The notes under the pieces: model-generated
Seen by the model: the letters and a program-made list of their open reading frames with translations, nothing else
The model's database searches: none
What the model was told of the DNA's origin: nothing
Position numbers and translations under genes: made by a program
Shown: piece after piece, positions 1 to 6,085 of the stretch
Layout of the letters: each line of letters opens with the position of its first letter
Numbering within the stretch: the stretch's first letter is position 1
NCBI GenBank assembly: GCA_030691835.1
Contig: JAUYDO010000244.1
Location: 1-6,589, forward strand
Length of the DNA: 6,589 bases
Direction of reading: 5' to 3'
From: Dehalococcoidia bacterium
Lineage (GTDB): Bacteria; Chloroflexota; Dehalococcoidia; Dehalococcoidales; UBA3254

Positions 1-2805
1 CTCCACCTGCACCATCAGCTTGCCGTTCTCCTGGTATATCTCACCGGGTTTGCCCCTGATGAAGGTAGTGCCTTCATCCTGGACACGGTTGTAGAACTCC
101 TCGAAGCCCTTCCCCACCGCCCTGAGGTCGATGTAGAACTCATAGACCTTGGCACCGTGGGCGTGGTCTTTCACCAGGTGGCTGAACTTTATGGAGTACA
201 TACAGCACACCTGCGAGCAGTACTCGTGGTAGTTCTTATCGCGGCTCCCGACGCAGTGGACAATAGCCACGGACTTCGGCTCCTGCCCGTTCTTCAGCAG
301 GACGTGACCGCTGGTAGGTCCGGAGGCGTTAATCATGCGCTCGAACTCCATGGCGGTGAGCACGTTGTCAAAGCGCCCGTAGCCGTACTGGTAAATCCGG
401 GACGGGTCGAAGGTGTCATAGCCGGTAGCCACGATGATGTTGCCCACGTCCACCTCGACGACCTCGTCTGTCATCTCATGCTTGACGGCGCGGGCATCGC
501 AAGCCTTGACGCACTCCATGCACTCGGAGCAGACGCCGCAGTTGAGACAGCGCTTGGCTTCCTCGATGGCGGTCTTATCGTCCAGCCCGATTTCGACCTC
601 GGCGAAGCCCTCCCGTTTGGAGACCTCGAGCACTGCCATACTTGCTCGCGGCTTCGAGACAACACCCTCCTTTGAAACATCCTTTACCCTGTTTACGGTG
701 GCGGGTCTGTCCTTCTTGAGGTCGATGCCCATAAGGTGGCGCTCGATGGATATGGCGGCTTCCTTGCCCGCCTCGACGGCGGCGATGATATCAGCCGGAC
801 CGGCGACCACGTCGCCGCCGGCGAAGACGCCTTCGATATTGGTCTGGAGGGTAACCGGGTCGACCGTCACGGTGCCCCAGGCGGTGTACTCAAGCTCCCT
901 GGGCAGTAGCGACTTATCCACCGCCTGACCGATGGCGACGATTACATTGTCCACCGGTACCTCATACTCGGAGCCTTTGACCGGATTGGGTCTACGGCGA
1001 CCGCTGGCATCGGGTTCACCCAGCTCCATGCGGACACACTGTATGCCGGTGAGCTGTCCGTCTTTGGACATTATCTTGACCGGAGCGACGAGGAACTGTA
1101 GCTTTACGTCTTCCTGCACCGCCTCGTCAATCTCTTCCTTGACGGCGGGCATCTCGGCGCGGGTGCGGCGGTAGAGGATGGACACTTCCTTAGCGCCGAG
1201 GCGCTTTGCTGCCCTGGCGGCATCGATAGCGGCATTGCCACCACCGATGACGGCAACCCTCTCGCCAATGACTAGCTTCTCGCCGGAGTTCAAGCGGCGC
1301 AGGAAATCGAGGGCGTGCAGTACGCCCTTCGCGTCTTCATTCGGGCTACCGAGCTTCTGGCTCGTCCCGGCGCCTGTCGCCAGGAATACGGCGCTGTAGC
1401 CCTGATTGAACATGGCTTCCAGGTCTTTCACCGGGGTGTTGGTTTTTATCTCTACGCCCAGCTCCTGGATATAGGCGATTTCAGTGTCCACCACCTTCCT
1501 GGTCAGTCGGTACTCGGGGATGCCGTAGCGCATCAAGCCGCCTGGCTGTGGCGCGGCTTCAAACACGGTCACGGAGTAGCCGTGGCGCACCAGGTCGTAG
1601 GCGCAGGCGAGACCGGCAGGTCCGGAGCCGACGACGGCTATCTTTTCTCTCTTCGTCCTCTCGGCGGGCACTGCCTTCTCCCTGCCCACCCTTAGCTCGT
1701 AGTCAGCCATGAAGCGCTTCAGGGCGCGGATGGAGACAGGCTCATCGACCTTGCCGCGCTCGCAGTCAAGCTCGCAGGGATGGGTGCAGACGCGTCCGCA
1801 GACGCCGGCGAAGGGCATGGTGCGCCGGAGCACCTCAAGAGCTTCCTTGAACTTGCCCTGCCCGATTAGGGAGACGTAGCCCTGGGCATTGACCCTGGCC
1901 GGACACGCGGTGCGGCAGGGCGGATAGCCGCGCTTGTCTATGATAAACTTGTTGGGCACTGCCTGCGGGAAGGGGCGGTAGATAGCCTTCCTCTTGCTCA
2001 TGCCGTAGTCGAACTCGTTGGGGGCTTCGACGGGGCATGCATCGGCGCAGGTGGCACAGCCGGTGCACTTGCTGGTGTCTACGTATCTTGCCTTCTTCCT
2101 GACCTTGACCTTGAAATTGCCCACGTAGCCGGAGACGTCTTCCACCTCGCTGTAGCTCATTAGCTCGATGTGCGGGTGAGAGCCGGCGGAGCTCATCTTG
2201 GGCGTCAGGATACAGGCGGAGCAGTCCAGCGTGGGGAAGGTCTTATCGAGCTGTATCATGTGCCCGCCGATGCTGGGTTCTCTCTCCACAAGGTAGACCG
2301 TATGCTTGGAGTCGGCGATTTCCAGAGCCGCCTGGATGCCTGAGACGCCGCCGCCGACCACGAGGGTATTGGGGTTGACCGGCACCTGCCTGGTCTCCAG
2401 TGGCTCATGATAGAAGACACGCCGCACCGCGGCGCTGACCAGCGCCCTGGCTTTCTCCGTCGCCGCACCGGGGTCTTCCGTAATCCAGGAGCAGTGCTCC
2501 CTGATGTTCGCCATCTCGAAGAGATAGGGATTCAGACCGGCGGCTTTGCAGGCGGCACGGAAGGTGCGCTCGTGCATGGTGGGCGAGCAGGACGCCACCA
2601 CCACGCGGTTCACCCCCAGGTTCTTGATGTCGTCTATGATGAGTCCCTGACCGGGGTCGGAGCACATGTACTTGTAGTCACGCGAGATGACTACGGCGGG
2701 AAGGGCACGGGCGGACTCGGCGACCGCGGCGCAGTCCACCTTTCCCGCGATATTGGTGCCGCATTGGCAGATATAAACACCTATCTTTACATTCTTGTTG
2801 TCCAT
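1..2805 (-). CDS. hdrA: HdrA-type heterodisulfide reductase flavoprotein with inserted GltD-like NAD(P)H module (3' end cut by window)
   Basis: Electron-distributing subunit of a soluble Hdr complex. I read 935 open codons; by comparison with ~650-residue HdrA plus the insert, roughly 200 C-terminal residues lie beyond the left edge. Order of parts: HdrA N-terminal domain (1-140; Cys13, 15, 48, 73, 105); FAD-binding GGGVSG (151-156) and the TLDCSACILTPKM stretch (192-204); ferredoxin motif CTGCATCADACP (247-258); GltD-like insert with Cys297/301/336/340/344/348, FAD motif GSGPAG (393-398), NAD(P)H motif GGGNAA (521-526) followed by YRR (545-547), and GVFAGGD (659-665); six-cysteine cluster motif (753-769); then the HdrA second half with ATGYD and the signature CVGSR..YCSQVCC (851-868). 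The ATG directly follows the hdrB stop, with GGAGG 10 nt upstream inside hdrB. Family assignment is firm; cofactor preference (NADPH suggested by the paired Arg) and bifurcation are inference. Homologues are often annotated simply as FAD-dependent oxidoreductase or glutamate synthase small subunit. Confidence 0.93.
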   Translation of the reverse strand, partial: MDNKNVKIGVYICQCGTNIAGKVDCAAVAESARALPAVVISRDYKYMCSDPGQGLIIDDIKNLGVNRVVVASCSPTMHERTFRAACKAAGLNPYLFEMANIREHCSWITEDPGAATEKARALVSAAVRRVFYHEPLETRQVPVNPNTLVVGGGVSGIQAALEIADSKHTVYLVEREPSIGGHMIQLDKTFPTLDCSACILTPKMSSAGSHPHIELMSYSEVEDVSGYVGNFKVKVRKKARYVDTSKCTGCATCADACPVEAPNEFDYGMSKRKAIYRPFPQAVPNKFIIDKRGYPPCRTACPARVNAQGYVSLIGQGKFKEALEVLRRTMPFAGVCGRVCTHPCELDCERGKVDEPVSIRALKRFMADYELRVGREKAVPAERTKREKIAVVGSGPAGLACAYDLVRHGYSVTVFEAAPQPGGLMRYGIPEYRLTRKVVDTEIAYIQELGVEIKTNTPVKDLEAMFNQGYSAVFLATGAGTSQKLGSPNEDAKGVLHALDFLRRLNSGEKLVIGERVAVIGGGNAAIDAARAAKRLGAKEVSILYRRTRAEMPAVKEEIDEAVQEDVKLQFLVAPVKIMSKDGQLTGIQCVRMELGEPDASGRRRPNPVKGSEYEVPVDNVIVAIGQAVDKSLLPRELEYTAWGTVTVDPVTLQTNIEGVFAGGDVVAGPADIIAAVEAGKEAAISIERHLMGIDLKKDRPATVNRVKDVSKEGVVSKPRASMAVLEVSKREGFAEVEIGLDDKTAIEEAKRCLNCGVCSECMECVKACDARAVKHEMTDEVVEVDVGNIIVATGYDTFDPSRIYQYGYGRFDNVLTAMEFERMINASGPTSGHVLLKNGQEPKSVAIVHCVGSRDKNYHEYCSQVCCMYSIKFSHLVKDHAHGAKVYEFYIDLRAVGKGFEEFYNRVQDEGTTFIRGKPGEIYQENGKLMVQVE

Positions 2806-3708
2806 CTACGCACCCCCTCCGGTCGCCGCGACGGCGCTGTAGTACGATGCCAGCACTTTCTTCGCCGGGACGAGCCCCCTGTCCAGGGCAAGCGCCTTCG
2901 GCGACATGCCCAGGGCGACACCTATCAACTGGCTGAAGAAGAGGACCGGCATATTGTAGCTGGTCTTGAATTTCTTATTGACCATATCCTGGTAAGCGTC
3001 CAGGTTGGTCTGGCACAGCGGGCAGACCGTGACGATAGCCCGGGCACCACCTGCGGCGGCGCTCTCAAACACCTTGTGCAGTAAGCCCAGCGTCAAATCC
3101 AGCTCCGGGATGACCAGCGAGCCGCCGCAACAGCGGTCCCTCATGGCGAAGGGGACCGCCTCGGCGCCGAGGCTGGTCACCAGAAACTCGAGGGACTTTG
3201 GATTATTCGGGTCATCGAAATCTGACTCAGGGCGGACGAGCTGACAGCCGTAGTAAGCCGCCACCTTTAGCCCCTTTAGCGGGCTGACCATTTTGGCGGC
3301 GATGGTGCCGAAACCGATATCATTATAGATTGCCTCGAAGAGGTGCCGTACCCTGACGCCGCCGCCGTATTCCAGTCCGGCTTCCTTAAGGCACTCTTTC
3401 ACCTTGGCTCTCAGGTCGGGGTACTCCCGGAGATGTGCCTTCGCCCGGTTCATCACGGTGAAGCAGGCACTGCACGGCGTCACCATGTCCCGCTCCGCCT
3501 TCTCAGCCAGAGCCAGGTTGCGCGCCGCAACACAGAGCGAGCCAAGCTCATCCGTGGAGGAGTAGGGAGTCGAGCCACAGCAGTTCCAGTCTTCAAGCTC
3601 AACCAGCTCCATGCCGATAGCGCCGGCGATAGCCTTGATGGACTCGCCATAGGCTACGGCGGTGCCTTCGGAGGAAGAACAGCCGGGAAAGTAGGTGTAC
3701 ACTTTCAT
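2806..3708 (-). CDS. hdrB: HdrB-type heterodisulfide reductase subunit B (two CCG domains)
   Basis: Likely catalytic subunit of the Hdr complex. The 300-residue protein has the normal family length and two tandem CCG (cysteine-rich) domains, both with all five cysteines: Cys10, Cys43-Cys44, Cys79/Cys82 in the first, and Cys155, Cys193-Cys194, Cys229/Cys232 in the second. In methanogen HdrB these motifs bind two non-cubane [4Fe-4S] clusters that split the CoM-S-S-CoB disulfide. Bacteria mostly lack that substrate, so the true acceptor here is unknown. No signal peptide or membrane segment is visible, so a cytoplasmic soluble enzyme is expected. The ATG overlaps the hdrC stop (ATGA), and GGGAGG lies 6 nt upstream. 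The next gene, hdrA, starts at the base after the stop codon. Other CCG-domain families such as lactate-utilisation LutA/GlpC-like proteins were considered, but the hdrC and hdrA neighbours and the length fit HdrB best. Confidence 0.94.
   Translation of the reverse strand: MKVYTYFPGCSSSEGTAVAYGESIKAIAGAIGMELVELEDWNCCGSTPYSSTDELGSLCVAARNLALAEKAERDMVTPCSACFTVMNRAKAHLREYPDLRAKVKECLKEAGLEYGGGVRVRHLFEAIYNDIGFGTIAAKMVSPLKGLKVAAYYGCQLVRPESDFDDPNNPKSLEFLVTSLGAEAVPFAMRDRCCGGSLVIPELDLTLGLLHKVFESAAAGGARAIVTVCPLCQTNLDAYQDMVNKKFKTSYNMPVLFFSQLIGVALGMSPKALALDRGLVPAKKVLASYYSAVAATGGGA
2816..2820 (-). promoter_or_regulatory. Shine-Dalgarno site of hdrA inside hdrB
   Basis: GGAGG followed by further Gs lies 10 nt before the hdrA ATG, within the last codons of hdrB. 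With stop and start codons adjacent (TAG then ATG), this fits translational coupling of hdrA to hdrB. Confidence 0.6.
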
Positions 3709-4346
3709 TTAGCACCTCCCAGGGACTCCGCCTTTTTCAGCATAGCGTTTATTTGACCCACGCCCTTTATCTTGCTGGCTTTGAGCGACAGGCGCCCGTG
3801 CCGGAGCAAACCTAACCCCACTGAGCTCATCCGCAGGGCGGATATGGGGTTGGTCTTGCGGTAGTATTCCATCATCAGACCGACCTCGTGCACTCGACCG
3901 TTATTCTTGATAGAGTTCACGAAGGCACGGTACATAGCGGGAGTTGATACCCTGCGGCTGTGTGTGCCGTAGCGGGTGGACAGACGCTCCAGGGCGTGCA
4001 TCAGTTCTGTGGGCTTTACTCCCCTGGGACAGCGCACCGTGCACAAATAGCAGGAGGCGCAAATCCACGGGCTATTACTGTTGAGAACATCATTCCGCCT
4101 GCCCGCCCGAATCATGGCGATAGTCCTGCGCGGCGAATATTCCATCCGGGCTACATTGGGGCAGGACGCAGAGCAGATACCGCACTGGATGCACCAGCGC
4201 ACCCCCTCTCCTCCGGGGAGAGAATACACCTCTTCTGCGAAAGAGTCATCTTCAGCCTCGGCAGTCGCCGTCGGTCTTTCGGCTAATGCCGCTCCGGCGC
4301 CCGGCGATTCCTCAGCGAGGGTCATGAAGCATAGCTTTTGCCACAT
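3705..4346 (-). CDS. hdrC: HdrC-type heterodisulfide reductase subunit C (2x[4Fe-4S])
   Basis: Small iron-sulfur subunit expected to relay electrons between HdrA and HdrB. With the start chosen here it has 213 residues. Two cubane-cluster motifs are visible: CIQCGICSASCP (Cys52, 55, 58, 62) and CASCYLCTVRCP (Cys96, 99, 102, 106). They are followed by the helical tail usual in HdrC (GVKPTELMHALERL and onward). I chose ATG 4346 because AAGGAG sits 8 nt upstream. The frame extends to a TTG at 4373, which would add nine residues but places the Shine-Dalgarno inside the gene. ATG 4325 is also in frame but has no comparable ribosome site. The first ~35 residues are rich in Ala, Glu, Pro and Thr and look disordered. 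It is the first gene of the hdrCBA set and overlaps hdrB by 4 bp. No membrane helices are seen, arguing against the membrane HdrDE/DsrMK-type architecture. Confidence 0.92.
   Translation of the reverse strand: MWQKLCFMTLAEESPGAGAALAERPTATAEAEDDSFAEEVYSLPGGEGVRWCIQCGICSASCPNVARMEYSPRRTIAMIRAGRRNDVLNSNSPWICASCYLCTVRCPRGVKPTELMHALERLSTRYGTHSRRVSTPAMYRAFVNSIKNNGRVHEVGLMMEYYRKTNPISALRMSSVGLGLLRHGRLSLKASKIKGVGQINAMLKKAESLGGAK
3715..3720 (-). promoter_or_regulatory. Shine-Dalgarno site of hdrB inside hdrC
   Basis: GGGAGG, encoded by the final Gly codons of hdrC, lies 6 nt before the hdrB ATG. It supports the start at 3708 and coupled translation across the 4-bp ATGA overlap. Confidence 0.65.
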
Positions 4347-4354
4347 CTGGTTCT

Positions 4355-4360
4355 CTCCTT
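4355..4360 (-). promoter_or_regulatory. Shine-Dalgarno site fixing the hdrC start
   Basis: AAGGAG with 8 nt spacing to ATG 4346. This near-ideal site favours the 213-residue HdrC over a longer version starting at TTG 4373. Confidence 0.7.
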
Positions 4361-4444
4361 TCTTCCACTGCAAGCTGGCTTACTACCAGCGACCGTCCCC
4401 GGTAACTACAGGACTCCACGAAATTACCCAGTAAAGTATGAGCC

Positions 4445-4472
4445 ATTTTAAGAAAGTAGACATCCGTAAAAA
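4445..4472 (-). promoter_or_regulatory. Weak candidate promoter for hdrCBA
   Basis: In the 129-bp gap between rarA and hdrC, TAAAAT (4450-4445) matches the -10 consensus at 5 of 6 bases. The best -35 options are poor: TTTTTA at 16 bp spacing or TTTACG at 14 bp. An activator-dependent promoter or read-through from rarA is equally possible. The rest of the gap holds only a 5-bp GCTGG/CCAGC inverted repeat (4374-4390) and the hdrC ribosome site. Confidence 0.22.
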
Positions 4473-4475
4473 GAC

Positions 4476-5810
4476 CTATTCCCCCACTTCTTTATCCTGC
4501 CGCCAGGCTTCAAGCCTGGCTTTTATCTGCTTTTCGTACCCGAGGTTGCCCGGAGTATAAAAGTGCTTGCCCATGAGTGAATCGGGGAGGAACTGCTGTA
4601 TAACGAAGTGTCCCGGGTACTCGTGAGCATACTTATAGCCTTTGCCGTAACCCGCCGCCTTCATCAGCGGGGTCACCGGATTGCGGAGGTGCAGAGGCAC
4701 CGGCTCGCTGGCACCTCGCCTGACCTCATCCTTTGCCCGTAAGTACGCCTTGTAGGCGGAGTTGCTCTTTGGCGCTGTAGCCATGTACACCACCGCCTCA
4801 GCCAGGAGCAGATAGCCCTCCGGCATACCGACGAAGTGGACTGCCTGCTGTGCCGCCATGGCGACAACCAGCGCCATGGGGTCAGCCAGCCCTACATCCT
4901 CTGCCGCCAGGATAACTATGCGGCGGACGATGAAAAGAGGGTCTTCTCCCGACTCCAGCATCCTGGCAAGCCAGTACAGGGCGGCATCAGGGTCGGAGCC
5001 GCGCATTGACTTAATCAACGCTGATATGAGGTCGTAATGCTGTTCTCCGGCGCGGTCGTAGAGCAGGGAGCGGTGCTGGAAGGCGTCCTCGATAGCAGCT
5101 AGCGTAACCCGCCTCTTGCCCTCGGTATCCGGCTTGGCGGTCAGAGCCGCCATCTCCAGGGCATTGAGCGCCATCCGGGCGTCGCTGTTGGACATGGTGA
5201 CCAGGTGCTTCAGGGCGTCTTCCGCAAGCTCCACATTGAGCTTGCCCAGACCGCGCTCTTTATCATCCAATGCCTTCAATACAATGGTGCGGATTTCATC
5301 CTCGGAGAGCGGCTTGAGGGTGAAGACGCGGCACCGCGACAAAAGTGGTGAGATAACCTCGAAAGAGGGGTTTTCCGTGGTGGCGCCGATGAGAGTGATG
5401 GTGCCGTCCTCAACGTAGGGCAGAATGGCGTCTTGCTGCGCCTTGTTGAAGCGGTGGATTTCGTCTATGAAGAGGATGGTGCGTTTTTTATAGAGCCGGC
5501 GGCGCTCTTTGGCTTCCTCGACTATTTTGCGGAGGTCGTTTACCCCGGCGCTGACGGCGCTCACCGGGCTGAAGTGCGAGTCGGTGGAGTTGGCGATGAT
5601 AAAAGCCAGGGTGGTCTTGCCACTGCCGGGTGGTCCCCAGAGTATGATGGACGGAAGCTGGTTGGTTTCGATAGCTTCCCTGAGGACGTGTCCCTTACCT
5701 ATGAGATGCTCTTGTCCGATGAACTCCTGAAGGTTGCGGGGTCTCATCCTTGCCGCGAGAGGCGCTTCAGCCTTCAGGACTTCCTGGTACTGGTGCTCAA
5801 AAATGTCCAT
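4476..5810 (-). CDS. rarA: Replication-associated recombination protein A (RarA/MgsA AAA+ ATPase)
   Basis: Cytoplasmic AAA+ ATPase of the RarA/MgsA/WRNIP1 family, related to clamp-loader subunits and acting at stalled replication forks. At 444 residues it matches the E. coli protein in size (about 447). Visible in order: the N-terminal family signature PLAARMRP (17-24) and FIGQEHL (30-36); Walker A GPPGSGKT (59-66); Walker B ILFIDEIH (112-119); sensor 1 GATTENPSF (142-150); arginine-finger region LLSRCR (156-161); sensor 2 region SDARMALN (209-216); then the MgsA C-terminal tetramerisation region with GSDPDAALYWLARML, EDVGLADP and the final HFYTPGNLGYEKQI. The ATG is the only possible start, since an in-frame TGA lies seven codons upstream with no alternative start between. 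It has no strong Shine-Dalgarno of its own. A sigma70-like promoter lies about 90 bp upstream. It is a housekeeping gene with no evident tie to the downstream hdr operon. Confidence 0.97.
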   Translation of the reverse strand: MDIFEHQYQEVLKAEAPLAARMRPRNLQEFIGQEHLIGKGHVLREAIETNQLPSIILWGPPGSGKTTLAFIIANSTDSHFSPVSAVSAGVNDLRKIVEEAKERRRLYKKRTILFIDEIHRFNKAQQDAILPYVEDGTITLIGATTENPSFEVISPLLSRCRVFTLKPLSEDEIRTIVLKALDDKERGLGKLNVELAEDALKHLVTMSNSDARMALNALEMAALTAKPDTEGKRRVTLAAIEDAFQHRSLLYDRAGEQHYDLISALIKSMRGSDPDAALYWLARMLESGEDPLFIVRRIVILAAEDVGLADPMALVVAMAAQQAVHFVGMPEGYLLLAEAVVYMATAPKSNSAYKAYLRAKDEVRRGASEPVPLHLRNPVTPLMKAAGYGKGYKYAHEYPGHFVIQQFLPDSLMGKHFYTPGNLGYEKQIKARLEAWRQDKEVGE

Positions 5811-5820
5811 AGACCGCCAT
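5797..5820 (-). other. Possible 7-codon leader minigene overlapping the rarA start
   Basis: ATG 5820 opens a seven-codon frame (MAVYGHF, stop TGA at 5799-5797) that is out of frame with rarA and spans the rarA ATG. GAGGG (5833-5829) lies 8 nt before this ATG, a better ribosome-site spacing than rarA itself has. It could couple initiation to rarA by termination-reinitiation, or be chance. No homology evidence is possible at this length. Confidence 0.2.
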
Positions 5821-5896
5821 TCTACCCACCCTCACGGACTAACGCAGATTGTTAAAGAGACGTCTCGCCCACACACTGTATTTGGGCACCCAGCTC

Positions 5897-5926
5897 ATTG
5901 TACTATTCCGGCACGTATTTTGTAAA
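5897..5926 (-). promoter_or_regulatory. Predicted sigma70-type promoter of rarA
   Basis: TTTACA (5926-5921, 5 of 6 to the -35 consensus) and TACAAT (5902-5897, 5 of 6 to the -10 consensus) are separated by 18 bp. Transcription would start near 5890 and leave a leader of about 80 nt before rarA. This is the best promoter match in the non-coding parts of the window, and it faces rarA. Confidence 0.6.
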
Positions 5927-5944
5927 GTTTTGGGGGTGATACAG

Positions 5945-6033
5945 CTTCCCGCGAAACTCTGATAATAACAGTCAAATCCCCCCGTTTTCTCCCTTTTCTA
6001 AAGGGGTAAGGGGGATTATTCGTTTTGCGGAAG
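5945..6033. repeat. Nested palindromic intergenic element (hairpin, possible MITE-like repeat)
   Basis: Core hairpin 5975-6017: AATCCCCC (5975-5982) pairs with GGGGGATT (6010-6017), and inside it CCCTTT (5991-5996) pairs with AAAGGG (6000-6005) around a 3-nt loop. Outside the core an imperfect inverted repeat flanks it: CTTCCCGCGAAAC (5945-5957) against GTTTTGCGGAAG (6022-6033), about 11 of 13 with one gap. It lies between the lipoprotein gene and the rarA promoter. It may act as a transcript 3'-end structure for the lipoprotein gene, but no clear U-run follows the stem. Runs of the type ATCCCCC...GGGGGAT recur as dispersed intergenic repeats in many bacterial genomes, so a mobile palindromic repeat is plausible. 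Only one copy is present here. Confidence 0.45.
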
Positions 6034-6085
6034 TTCTTAAAATGTTTGGTTAGCCAGTCAGGGTGGAATTGTCTGAGTTATGAAG

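Noticed and set aside
157..1695. Several plus-strand open frames of 70-172 codons across the left third
   Set aside because: They lie antisense to HdrA, which is continuous and full of recognised motifs. The translations show no family features and reflect GC-rich codon bias.
1..2805. HdrA region as two separate genes (hdrA plus gltD) joined by a frameshift or assembly error
   Set aside because: The frame is open without a stop across all 935 codons, both junctions read smoothly, and HdrA sequence resumes in the same frame after the insert.
2407..3084. 225-codon plus-strand open frame
   Set aside because: It spans the hdrB/hdrA junction on the opposite strand, where both real genes are strongly supported. 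No motif or ribosome site supports it.
4081..4434. Plus-strand frame running through hdrC and into the gap
   Set aside because: Antisense to the cysteine-motif region of HdrC; composition is shadow-like and no recognisable domain is present.
5857..5866. Perfect 10-bp palindrome GAGACGTCTC in the rarA leader
   Set aside because: A 10-bp palindrome is expected about six times by chance in a window this size, and nothing links it to a known operator such as a LexA box.
5433..5925. Plus-strand frames opposite the rarA start region
   Set aside because: They overlap the RarA Walker A/B coding region and the rarA promoter; no independent support.
5938..5966. Plus-strand promoter-like pair (GATACA / GATAAT)
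   Set aside because: The -35 matches only 3 of 6 bases and no plus-strand gene follows.
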